DNA of 63,310 nucleotides from an uncultured Flavobacteriales bacterium (lineage in GTDB: Bacteria > Bacteroidota > Bacteroidia > Flavobacteriales > Crocinitomicaceae), in NCBI GenBank assembly GCA_946479285.1, contig CAMLFH010000026.1, forward strand, positions 1-63,310, given 5' to 3'. The notes beneath the pieces are model-generated. The model had not been told where the DNA came from. It ran no database searches and was given only the letters and a program-made list of their open reading frames with translations. The position numbers and the translations under genes were made by a program. Of this stretch, positions 35,801-44,700 are shown one piece after another. How positions within the stretch are numbered: position 1 is the first letter of the stretch; the number at the start of each line of letters is the position of its first letter.

Positions 35801-36350
35801 TTGTGTGGATCCTTTGCCGGTTGCGAGTTTCAGTGCCAATCCACAACAAGTTTTCTCTTTCGATCCAACGGCCTCTTTTGATAATTCATCCATGCTGAAT
35901 CAGGAGAATTTCTGGAATTTTGATGACGGAACTACTTCAGAGGAGATAAGTCCTACCCATCAATTCCCGATCGGACAAGTTGGAAATTACAACGTGGAAT
36001 TGATCGTAATCTCAGATCAGGGCTGTAGAGATACCGCTTATCGAATTGTAATTGTGAAAGACCAATTGTTGTATTACGTTCCGAACACCTTTACACCGGA
36101 TGGAGATGAGCACAACAATATTTTCCTTCCGATCATGACAGCTGGCTTTTCAGCAGAATCTTATGAGTTCTATGTTTACAACCGCTGGGGCGAATTGGTT
36201 TTCGAATCGCGTGATATTCACACTGGTTGGGACGGAACTTATTCCGGCGGCATGTCGCAGGTTGGAATCTACACCTGGGTGATCCGTTTTAAGGACGACG
36301 ACAACGACGAAAAACATGAAATGTCGGGCCATGTGAATTTGATGAAGTAG
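32835..36350 (+). CDS. Large multi-domain adhesin with type B (gliding-associated) C-terminal domain
   Basis: 1171 residues. Signal peptide to SFNSFSQ. Early beta domain with CxxxxRF-type carbohydrate-binding-like features (PGNDIGFDDLRLSQC); a second copy is at ~620 (GGNDFVLDDITFKPIC). Several Ig-like units carry the recurring phrase VNLGPDTTLCPG / VNLGPDTTLCEG and the tail TWTET or GTWFDV. Two PKD domains follow at ~900-1080 (VTWDLGDGTGSSN, FWNFDDGTTSEE). The last ~90 residues (YVPNTFTPDGDEHNNIFLP ... VYNRWGELVFES ... KHEMSGHVNLM) are a type B sorting domain. This is a cell-surface adhesin or enzyme scaffold exported by the T9SS. Unlike the type B gene at the left edge, no SprF-like gene follows it. 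A regulator gene is next. Confidence 0.93.
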   Translation: MIFKSLFQSFKLWALLSVGISFNSFSQCNWTSVFYDSFEYSTIIPHLIPGATYQNTPQTFAGCVRTGSQGMYLNVTDGFFGAIYLQPFTDMCVGQSYRFSFSTRDAFVSTNNLTIMVKDAVGNVIVTQNVINGSTWNDITMTAFTAPTSTVYFEIFTNIPGGPGNDIGFDDLRLSQCQPLPLVFTHSACIGSAGIDLYSIFSGTLSPAGIWAGPSALTNGYLGTYTPGTNTSGLYTYTIDGAAGCADSSAQVTVSYVNTPNLNPITNVQACQSYVLPVITGTTLAGNEKYYTGPGGTGTAFNAGQIITTSQTLYAYGGITACSDQEQFTITISQPPSAGFDNGAYYCGAGPAITMSSFLSAGSTAGTWTETTTPASGNFNTGTSVFSTNGLNPGSYTFTYTATGSGGCANDAANFTITIGNIPSVNLGPDTTLCPGQTITLNAATSGPYDSYKWNNNATTPTRFITSAGTYSVKVGKLGSNQIVNGDFESGNTGFTTGYTVGTGGTWGLVSNPGTYAITTSPFSAHSNFTPCADHTVAPGTQMMVVNGSGTAGINVWCQNVPVQSNTDYQFGSWVSNALNEVNVAQLQFTINGNLVGPVFSTPTIGCSWQQFFQVWNSGLNTSAQICIANQNINPGGNDFVLDDITFKPICYSYDTVVVAYSTFPVVNLGPDTTLCEGSAIVLDAQNPGCTYLWTGGSTAQTLNVTTAGTYQVTVKNAAQCAKVDAITISFENQKHAGNDSLAVWCETNGVVDLTDLLSAGSTAGGTWFDVNGGLAGSLTPAGQLTISGAIGSNQLEYVVYGTFCANDTSSFQVRVNGQPIGVNPTGLHLCNTTGTTVDLDQYTTGAAQTLTPFWTETSAFPSNQFDAPTGVLDLSLLANGNYQFAYVLPADSMCVNDTVKVTVQITENPIIAFSSDVIKGCFPLKVEFINESSANPGSVVTWDLGDGTGSSNVAIVNHEYTGIDCFDVTLTITADNLCTTTKTLTDMICVDPLPVASFSANPQQVFSFDPTASFDNSSMLNQENFWNFDDGTTSEEISPTHQFPIGQVGNYNVELIVISDQGCRDTAYRIVIVKDQLLYYVPNTFTPDGDEHNNIFLPIMTAGFSAESYEFYVYNRWGELVFESRDIHTGWDGTYSGGMSQVGIYTWVIRFKDDDNDEKHEMSGHVNLMK

Positions 36351-36377
36351 GAGTCAGCGGCAGCTGACGATTCGATA

Positions 36378-36476
36378 CAGATCCGCCGCGGCGGAGCAGT
36401 GCAGTCGTAAAACAAGTTTTTCACCGCTTTCGATTTGAAACAGATTCCGGATGTCCGGGAGCAGTGCAGTCGTAAA
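36378..36476. repeat. Two 65-bp repeat units with different hairpin stems
   Basis: Unit 1: CAGAT (36378-36382), stem CCGCCGCGGCGG, then GAGCAGTGCAGTCGTAAA (36394-36411). Unit 2: CAGAT (36441-36445), stem CCGGATGTCCGG, then the same 18 bases at 36459-36476. Flanks match outside the stem while both stems remain self-complementary. Confidence 0.75.
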
Positions 36477-36572
36477 TAAGATTTGTTTTGGTTTTATACA
36501 ACCAATCATCCGTGTTATTCGTCTACTGATCTTAGAAAGTAATTTTCCTGTTTAGAGAAGCAGGAAATAGTT

Positions 36573-36580
36573 TACATTTG
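36573..36580 (+). promoter_or_regulatory. Putative -7 box of the TPR-HTH regulator gene
   Basis: TACATTTG matches TAnnTTTG exactly. It overlaps the first in-frame TTG (36578), which argues that translation begins at the next TTG (36608). Confidence 0.5.
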
Positions 36581-36607
36581 CAAGATTACCCTAGATACTT
36601 AAACACA

Positions 36608-38233
36608 TTGAAACAAATTTGCTATAGTCTTATCGTGCTCTTCTTTTGCGTTCTGGCTTCAAACTCCTTTGGGGCGAAGTTGACTGCAGATCAGGGCGTT
36701 ATTAAGATTATCTCTGAGCATAATTCAAAAGGAACTTCCTATGTAAAACTCTTTGATGAGTTTCAGAGCTCGGATTTTTCCGGCAATGATGAATGGGCCC
36801 GTTTCCTGAAAAGATTATGCAAGGCAGATCAAGTGGCCGAAACGGATGAATATCCGGAATTGTGTTTTGCAATTGGCCGCAGATTAAGTGAAGGACAAAA
36901 GCATCGGGAAGCCTATTATTTCTTATACATCACTTTGCGGGAAGAAAAAGAGGTGTACACTTCCAAAAAGCCATACCTCGCTCTTTTTCACGAAACACTA
37001 GGTCAGGTGTACTATTTTTTTAGACGCTTTGATCTTTCGGAAAAACACCTCAAAATTTCCCTGCATCATCCGAATATTTCGGAAGAAGACAAGATTAAAC
37101 TTTACAATACGCTTAGTTTGATTTACCGGGACAAAGCCGATAATAAAACATCTGAATTTTACCTTCAAAAAGCGTACAATCAGGCTGTAAAGTTGAAAAA
37201 TGAAGCCTGGACAGGAATTTTGTCGGGGAATCTCGGTTACATTGCATTGAGCAAAAAGGATCACCAAAACGCACGGAAACTTATCCAGTTTGATTATGAA
37301 GTCAGTACCAAAAGCCACCAGACAAGCAGTCAGATCAATGCCCTGGCTTTATTGATTGAGCTGGATCTGATGGAAAATAAACTGCCGCAATCGACTTTAA
37401 AAATGACCGTATTCGACAGTTTGATGCAGGACGAGACAAATCCGCAGTTGTGGGGACTTTTCTATCGAACCAAGATTAACTACTACGAAAAATTGGGTCA
37501 ATACGAAATGGCTTTGAAAAGCTTCCGGAAGTTTATCTCGTATAAGCAGATCAATGATGAGAAAAGACAATTCCTGAATATTCAGAATGCCGAATTCCAG
37601 ATCGAATTTGAACGGAAACAAGGTGAGAATACCATTTACAAGGAAAAAAAGAAAACGGACGATCTCATCATCCTGGGGCTTTTTGTGATTTGTCTCATTC
37701 TGGGGCTTACGAGTTTCATCATTATCAAACAAATTCAGCGCAAACGCAGACAAGATAAAGAATTGTTGACGCTTCGTGCTCAGAAAATGGAAGATGAACT
37801 GCATGCTACAGAACGGGAAATGCGCGCTTTGCTCTCCACCATGTTTGATAAGAATAAAGTCATTTTCGAATTGCAGGAACAAGTAGAATCTTTCGAGAAA
37901 AATCAGCATTCAAGGACAGATTCCGAAAAGGAAATCATGTTGAATGATCTGCAGTCATTCTCATTACTGACGGAAAATGACTGGATCGAGTTCAAACGTC
38001 TCTTTGAAAAACTGAATCCTGGCTTCTTTGATTTCTTCCAGGAAAATTTTCCCGAGATTACGGCAGCTGAAATTCGTTTGGCAGCATTAATTAAACTTAA
38101 TTTGTCGAATTTGGAGATGGCCAGGACCCTTGCAATTTCTCCCGACTCTGTTCGCAAGACCAATTTAAGACTTCGCAAAAAACTGAACATTGAATCGTTG
38201 GATGATCTAACTCGCTTTATCAAGGGAATTTAG
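36608..38233 (+). CDS. Membrane-anchored TPR protein with C-terminal helix-turn-helix
   Basis: 541 residues from the TTG at 36608, giving a signal peptide (MKQICYSLIVLFFCVLASNSFG); a TTG at 36578 is possible but lies in the promoter. The periplasmic part ~60-335 has TPR-like helices (FHETLGQVYYFFRRFDLSEKHLK, LYNTLSLIYRDKADNKTSEFYLQKAY). A transmembrane helix is at ~350-370 (LIILGLFVICLILGLTSFIII), followed by a cytosolic coiled coil. The end is a LuxR-like HTH: ITAAEIRLAALIKLNLSNLEMARTLAISPDSVRKTNLRLRKKL. This topology (sensor outside, DNA-binding tail inside) occurs in many Bacteroidota regulators. It lies between two T9SS cargo genes and may control them. Trigger unknown. Confidence 0.88.
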   Translation: MKQICYSLIVLFFCVLASNSFGAKLTADQGVIKIISEHNSKGTSYVKLFDEFQSSDFSGNDEWARFLKRLCKADQVAETDEYPELCFAIGRRLSEGQKHREAYYFLYITLREEKEVYTSKKPYLALFHETLGQVYYFFRRFDLSEKHLKISLHHPNISEEDKIKLYNTLSLIYRDKADNKTSEFYLQKAYNQAVKLKNEAWTGILSGNLGYIALSKKDHQNARKLIQFDYEVSTKSHQTSSQINALALLIELDLMENKLPQSTLKMTVFDSLMQDETNPQLWGLFYRTKINYYEKLGQYEMALKSFRKFISYKQINDEKRQFLNIQNAEFQIEFERKQGENTIYKEKKKTDDLIILGLFVICLILGLTSFIIIKQIQRKRRQDKELLTLRAQKMEDELHATEREMRALLSTMFDKNKVIFELQEQVESFEKNQHSRTDSEKEIMLNDLQSFSLLTENDWIEFKRLFEKLNPGFFDFFQENFPEITAAEIRLAALIKLNLSNLEMARTLAISPDSVRKTNLRLRKKLNIESLDDLTRFIKGI

Positions 38234-38372
38234 TTCAATTTCACCCTGTTAAAAGCAGCTGCCGTTAAGCATTTCACAGAATGTTGTTTGTCCCCTTTTT
38301 GTCTCACTAATCATTTAGTAAAAACAATGCGTTCTTCATAAGTTAGCCCAAAATTAAACTTATCATAATCTT

Positions 38373-41300
38373 ATGAAGAAACTTACAACTTTAAAAATGA
38401 GGAATCGAACGACCTCCAGGAATCTCGCTTTGGGAATCCTGATGTCAATGGGTTCTTTGCTTTCTTTTGCGCAGACTGCAACAACAAGTCTTGCAACAGG
38501 AACTACCACAACCGGGGAAATGCCGATTTACGGTAACTTCGGTTATAGCTATTCTCAGCAAATTTACCTGGCATCCGATTTTGCACCTGCAATGCAGGGA
38601 ACTCCAAGTATGATTACTAAAGTCCGCTTTTTTTATGTTTCAGGAAACCTGACACTTTCCACTGCATGGAATATGTTCATGGGAACAACAGCACAAACTA
38701 GTTTTGCGACAACTACATCCTGGATTCCAGTGGCAAGTATGACTCCTGTTTTTAGTGGTAACGTAACGGCTCCTGCTGGTGGTTCTTGGATGGAAATTAC
38801 GCTATCTACTCCTTTCTTATGGGATGGAGTAAGTAATGTAGTCCTTGCCATCGATGAGAATACACCAAGCTTCTCCACCGTAACATGGCGCCAGCATTCA
38901 ACAGGAGCGGGATCTAACCGTTCTATGTTGTACCGCAATGACAATACCAACCCTGATCCGGCTTCTCCGCCGACAGCATCGTCCAGATATGCTTACGTGG
39001 CTCAAACACAGTTTGTTCACACTCCTACAGGAGCATGCGCAGGAGCTCCGAATCATGCAACAGCAATTTCTTCTGTTTCTAATGTTTGTTCCAATGCAGG
39101 AACTCCGGTTGATTTTTCTGCTACAGGAGGTTCATTTGTAACGGGTTTAACTTACCAATGGCAATCCAATGACGGATCAGGTTGGGTGAATTTTCCGACA
39201 GGAACAACTGAAGCATTTTCGACTACTTTAAACGCAACTGTAAACGTTCGCCTGGTAACTACTTGTGTTGCTACAGGTGACCAGGATTTCTCAGAAGAAG
39301 CTTCTGTTGTCGTTAATCCGGCTCCAACTGTTGTGATTAATCAATCCAATATTGCCTATTGTGCGGGAGCACCTGTTCAATTGATCTCAACCGGTGCAAG
39401 TACTTATGCATGGACACCTGTAACAGGATTGAACGTTGCAAACAATGATACGGTATTGGCGAGTCCAACAAACTCCACGATTTATTCGGTAGTTGGTACA
39501 GATCTAATGGGTTGTAAAGATACAGCTGTTGTAACGGTGACACCGATTAACAAAATTCAAAAATCTGCAGCTTACACTCCGGCTACACTTTGTACTCCGG
39601 GAACAGCTGTAACGGTTACTGCTGCTGCTGCACCTGCTGTAATTAACGGTGGTGGAGCTTACGAATACAAATTTATCGGTGCGAACGGTGCTATTTTACA
39701 GGATTGGAGTACTTCCAATACGTATAACTTCACCCCTGCAGCTGACAGCGTTTATAAAGTATACACGGATTTCAGATCCAATACTTGTCCGGATGCAATC
39801 GATTCGATCTTAACTTCTGTTATTGTTGGATTCGGGGCTGATGTTGCAGTAGTAGATTACGATTGTATCAACCTGGGAGGTTCTGTTACTTTGAGTAACG
39901 TTTTCGGACAACCGACTCTTGAGACATTGTATACCAATCCATTGGCAAATACAACAGATTTGACAAGCATTACTACTTTAAGCGGAAGTGCTGCAATCAC
40001 AGGCGGAAGAGCCGTTTTAACTCCATCTCAAACAGGTGTCAACGGTTCATTGACAATTAATGATCCTGCTTTCCATACCGGATTGAACAATGCAATGACT
40101 GTTTCCTTTAAAATGACTGCTGACCAACCAATCAACACTTTTGGTACAGGAGGAGCTGACGGAGTTTCGTATTCATTCGGAAATGACGTAACTGCAACAG
40201 GTAACCAAAACGGATCAGGTTCTAAACTGAGACTTTCTTTCGATGCGAATGATAACAGTCCGAATATTGCAGGAATTTACCTGGGTTATAACGTAACGGG
40301 TACACTTTCACCAGCTGGTGCAGGAACATTGGTTCATGTAGGAAATATTGCTTTGTGGAAAATCAAGCAGGATGTACCGGTTGTTCTTACAATCAGCACA
40401 CTTGGAAAAGCAAGCCTTACAGTTGATGGAACAACAGTATTTGAAAATGTTCAAATGCCGGCTGCTTATTTGACTGCAAACACAACAGGTTGGAAACACG
40501 TATTTGGTGCAGCTACCGGTGGTGATGCAATGAGACAAGCGATTAAAGATGTAGTAATTACAGCTCCGTCTGTACAGTATTCATTGGTTCCCGGGAATAC
40601 AACTCCAACATGGGGATCAACAAGTGCATTTACGAACATTCAGCCCGGAACATACGATGTATGGATCAGCAGCAACGGATCAGCATCTTGTGCTAAGAAA
40701 ATCGAAACAGTAGAGATTCTGAATACAAACCCATTGGTCCTTTTAGGAAACGATACAACGATCTGTGAAGGAGAAGTATTGACTTTGGATGCAGGAAATG
40801 CAGGAGCATCTTATGTTTGGAGCAACTCTCAAATTACTACTCAAACACGTGCAGTATCCCAGGCTGGTCCTTACGTAGTAAACGTTACAGCTGCAAACGG
40901 ATGTGTGGGTGTTGGTTCGATCAACGTAGATGTATTGGGAGATCCAACTGCAGGAACAATCTTTGTACAAAACAACATGCCGACATACACATTCACGATT
41001 TTGAATCCGCAGAATGCAAACCAATACTCTTGGGATTTCGGTGACGGATCAACTATTGCGAATGCACCGGGAACAGTTTCACATACTTATTTGACAGCTG
41101 GTCCAAGACAAGTATCTGTTACCCTGACTAATGCGTGTGGAACTGAAACAGTTGTAACAACGATTGTAGTAACAAGTACTGCTGCAGTTTCAGAAAATAC
41201 CATTGAAGGATTAAGTGTATATCCGAATCCGGCGAATGATTATGTAGTTGTTGCATTGCCAACTGCTGCACAAGCTTCCGGGTCTGTATTCAACACAACA

Positions 41301-41435
41301 GGATCTTTGGTGAAAACAATTGACAATTTCTCAGCTAAAACAGAAGTTTCTGTTAGTGATTTGACACCGGGAGTTTACTTCCTGCACATTTCAAGTGAAG
41401 AGAAAACAAGCATCATTAAATTGGTGGTAGAATAA
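38373..41435 (+). CDS. Large secreted protein with T9SS type A sorting domain
   Basis: 1020 residues. Signal peptide ending near SLLSFAQ (ATG at 38373; an ATG at 38397 is also possible). It consists of beta-rich units: an N-terminal domain with SYSQQIYLASDFAPAM, Ig-like repeats (~235-400) and a legume-lectin-like region at ~560-750 (DPAFHTGLNNAMTVSFKM, GADGVSYSFGNDV, DDNSPNIAGIYLGYN, TLVHVGNIALWKIKQDVPVVLTIS). A unit with LLGNDTTICEGEVLTLDAGN and a PKD domain (YSWDFGDGSTI) follow. The type A sorting domain is LSVYPNPANDYVVVALP ... SIIKLVVE. A surface or released carbohydrate-binding protein is likely. A strong terminator follows. Confidence 0.92.
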   Translation: MKKLTTLKMRNRTTSRNLALGILMSMGSLLSFAQTATTSLATGTTTTGEMPIYGNFGYSYSQQIYLASDFAPAMQGTPSMITKVRFFYVSGNLTLSTAWNMFMGTTAQTSFATTTSWIPVASMTPVFSGNVTAPAGGSWMEITLSTPFLWDGVSNVVLAIDENTPSFSTVTWRQHSTGAGSNRSMLYRNDNTNPDPASPPTASSRYAYVAQTQFVHTPTGACAGAPNHATAISSVSNVCSNAGTPVDFSATGGSFVTGLTYQWQSNDGSGWVNFPTGTTEAFSTTLNATVNVRLVTTCVATGDQDFSEEASVVVNPAPTVVINQSNIAYCAGAPVQLISTGASTYAWTPVTGLNVANNDTVLASPTNSTIYSVVGTDLMGCKDTAVVTVTPINKIQKSAAYTPATLCTPGTAVTVTAAAAPAVINGGGAYEYKFIGANGAILQDWSTSNTYNFTPAADSVYKVYTDFRSNTCPDAIDSILTSVIVGFGADVAVVDYDCINLGGSVTLSNVFGQPTLETLYTNPLANTTDLTSITTLSGSAAITGGRAVLTPSQTGVNGSLTINDPAFHTGLNNAMTVSFKMTADQPINTFGTGGADGVSYSFGNDVTATGNQNGSGSKLRLSFDANDNSPNIAGIYLGYNVTGTLSPAGAGTLVHVGNIALWKIKQDVPVVLTISTLGKASLTVDGTTVFENVQMPAAYLTANTTGWKHVFGAATGGDAMRQAIKDVVITAPSVQYSLVPGNTTPTWGSTSAFTNIQPGTYDVWISSNGSASCAKKIETVEILNTNPLVLLGNDTTICEGEVLTLDAGNAGASYVWSNSQITTQTRAVSQAGPYVVNVTAANGCVGVGSINVDVLGDPTAGTIFVQNNMPTYTFTILNPQNANQYSWDFGDGSTIANAPGTVSHTYLTAGPRQVSVTLTNACGTETVVTTIVVTSTAAVSENTIEGLSVYPNPANDYVVVALPTAAQASGSVFNTTGSLVKTIDNFSAKTEVSVSDLTPGVYFLHISSEEKTSIIKLVVE

Positions 41436-41499
41436 GATTGAACGCAATTATCGAATTATGTAGTAATTGTTCGGTAATTTTTTAGGTATAATCTCAGTT

Positions 41500-41534
41500 A
41501 AAAGGGTGGTTTGCATTGGCAGACCACCCTTTTT
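41500..41534 (+). terminator. Terminator after the 1020-residue protein gene
   Basis: Stem AAAGGGTGGT (41501-41510) / ACCACCCTTT (41523-41532), extended inward by TTGC/GCAG pairing around loop ATTG, followed by TTGATTTT. The remaining gene-free sequence to 41669 is AT-rich with no feature seen. Confidence 0.85.
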
Positions 41535-41669
41535 GATTTTAACAAGGGTATAATTTGATTTTCAAAAAAGTACAACTGTTTTATAATTAGTGGAATCGGA
41601 TTTCACATAAATGTGTAAATTAGCGGCGTTAAATAGAGATCCACGTAAATAGTTTACGAATTCAACACT

Positions 41670-41677
41670 TATTTTTG
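41670..41677 (+). promoter_or_regulatory. Putative -7 box of the RHS gene
   Basis: TATTTTTG matches TAnnTTTG, 85 bases upstream of the ATG. No -33 element is convincing. Confidence 0.35.
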
Positions 41678-41762
41678 CAATAAATTCTTTTAGATAACGT
41701 AACTATTCAAAAAAACTGAACTTATAATTATCACTTAAAAAGCAACTTATCACTAATCATTT

Positions 41763-44700
41763 ATGAAAAAAACCACCTTATTAGCTGTAATTTTGACACC
41801 TCTCTTATCAATTGCACAGCCAACCAAATCCTTCACCGAAAAATTGGAAGGTATCACTGCTTCCAAAAAAGAATTGACCAAGAATGCATCCACTGATAAT
41901 TCATCGATTGGTCAGTCTGGAGCAATGAATACTTCTGTTCCTTTGGTTACAGTCTCTTCCAGAACGATGACCTTCCCATTGCAGTTGAGTTATGCTGCCG
42001 GGATCAAAACAGATCAGCAAAGTGGTCCGGTTGGTCTAGGGTGGGTTTTGCCTGTTGGAAGTATCAAGCGGGATTATGGGGCGTTTTTCCCGGATTACTC
42101 TTCTACCTATCATGAAGCAGATATGTACAATACCGTGAATGAAAATGGAGGGCAATCTTTGAAGGGAAAGTTTGCAACAATGAATGGATCGATCGTGAAT
42201 CCATTTGCCAATCATCAGTATTTGGGATTCAATGCAATCGAAAATGATAATACCAGGGCAGCACCTCTGAGTGATCTTTACCATATTTCTGTTCCAGGCA
42301 AATTATCCAACTCTTTTTATAATGCTGGACTACTTAGTACTCCAACTAATCCGAATAATGCTCATAACTGGTCTCTGACTGAAATGGAGAATTGGAAAAT
42401 TGCACATACCGTGAAAACGTACCAAATATCACAGGAATTTTCGCGGATCAATGAGGTAAACCTTCAACGTGATGTAAACAACAATATGATCAAGTCTACC
42501 AGTTATGCCGCAGCTATTGGTGTGCTTCCTTATGTAAAAAATGGTTTTGCAAAAATACCAAATGGTTTTTCTGAGGATGCGTTTGTTCCGGATGAAGCCG
42601 AAAGGTATGTACGCTATGAAGACTTTGAACAATTTTCAATTACAGATGATAACGGAACAGTATATGTATTCGGGCGTGCTTTACGTGGTCAGCGATATGT
42701 ATATAGTGATGATCCTTTCTGGAGTAACAAGCATTCACAAAATGTAGACGACCCTGCAGAAGGAAATTTTTGGAAGATTGATTACATCGCTGAATGGTTA
42801 CTTACTGAAATCCATTCTGTAGATTATGTGGATTCTAATGGAAACGGAATTGCTGATGATGAAGATGCAGGAGACTGGATTAGATTTGAATATACGGATG
42901 CAGAAAAAACTGAAGCTAGTTATTTAGCAGGACTTTGTTCTATTAAGCAAGACCAAAGAGTGCCAAAATACCGTGAATGGTCTTCTTTTTCGCAAACAGA
43001 CCGCGCTTCGTCTTTAATGCGAGAATTGGCTTATTTGACAAAGATCATAACTCCAACGCAGGAAATTGATTTCACCATTTCTGAAAGATATGATGTCAAC
43101 CATGATTACTACACGAAACCAGCAAACCGTGTAGGAAATGATTATTACTTTGAAAATCGGAAATATTGTGCAAGTGGTGGAAATATTACCGATTTTGACA
43201 TTGAGTACCCTGTTGAAACCATGAAATATGATCAGATCTCAATCAAAAGCAGGTTAATTAATCCGGAATTATATCCAAATGAAAACCTTGCGGTTGGAAC
43301 CATTAAATTCAATTACGCTGCTAAAGGAAGTGCACAAGAATTGGCAGTTTCCAATTATCTGATCAGAAATAATAACAAACAGGAAAAAATAGCTGTCAGC
43401 AATGGAAAATTAGTGGGATCTCCTACGTATTCTTCTTTCGACATGGCAAATTATACAAATGGTACTGACAAACGCGGTAAAACAACCCTTCTAGGTTTGG
43501 AATTTTACGGTGCGACAGTGTCTGCCGGTGAAAAAAATGAATATAAATTCGAATACGGTTACAATCCTTCATTTGATGAATTCCACAAAAGGGAAATTAT
43601 TAGGGCATATTATTTTCCTTCAGTGAGACAAGGATCATCGGTGGTAAATCAGCCGAATACGATTTCAAAAGCAGAAACTCCAATGCAAAATAACTACCCG
43701 CAAGTCACTTATAATTCAAGTGGCCTACAAGGAAGTTCAAATCATACAGGTGTTTCAGCATATGATTTTACGATTAACTTCCCTTACCAGGAAAACTATT
43801 ACAAATTGAATGCTACCCCAACACAAAAAACAGCATTTGCAAATGCCGGGGATCTGCAACTGGGAAGCAATACGCTCATCTCGTCTCCAGTGGTAGCAAT
43901 TCCTGCCATTCTTCCAATACAAGACGTTTATGGGTTCTTTTACATTCCGGGATACGCCCCAAGTGCGAGCGCCTGGTCATTAACAAAAATTACTTACCCA
44001 ACAGGTGGTGAGGTGACTTTCGAATACGAACCGGCATCGTTTACGCCATCTACCGAATGGAATCTAAAACAGGAAAACTTTCCGGTTGTTTCTGAATACA
44101 ATGCGGTTGCAAAACATCGTTCTTTTATTCAGGACGCGCACAATGTAGCCAATAGTGGTCTCTATACTTCTCTAGGGTTAAGTCCGAAAAGGCTCACTGC
44201 AACCTATGAAGTGCCTTTATATACCAATTATGGAATCAGGCTAAAAAAGAAAACAAGTAATGATAAAATCAACCCGTCTGTCGCAATCAATTATGAGTAT
44301 GAGAACGGAACTTTTACAGCGCTTCCGGCAGAATATGTTCAATCATTGATTTCAGGATTTAACCAATTTATTTCACGTGAGAATTACCGCCACCAGGTAG
44401 AAAATTTCCATTATTTCAATTCTTCCTATACTTATGATTTTGGAGAGCGCATGAGCCATATTTCGCAGACAAATATTGCTTTAGATGATTACAGTGCGAC
44501 TAGTTTTTACACAACGATTAAAACCATTCAAGCAGATAATTCTTACACTAAACGAACTTATGGTCCAAGTTATGGAACCTCTGTTGATTTTCCGGTTTAT
44601 AATTTGTTTTGTTACCGTATACCAGGTATTTCCTGGCAGGCTGGGCTTTTGTTAGGAGGTGATAATATCAACCGTACACCTATCTCTTTGAAAAGCGAAG

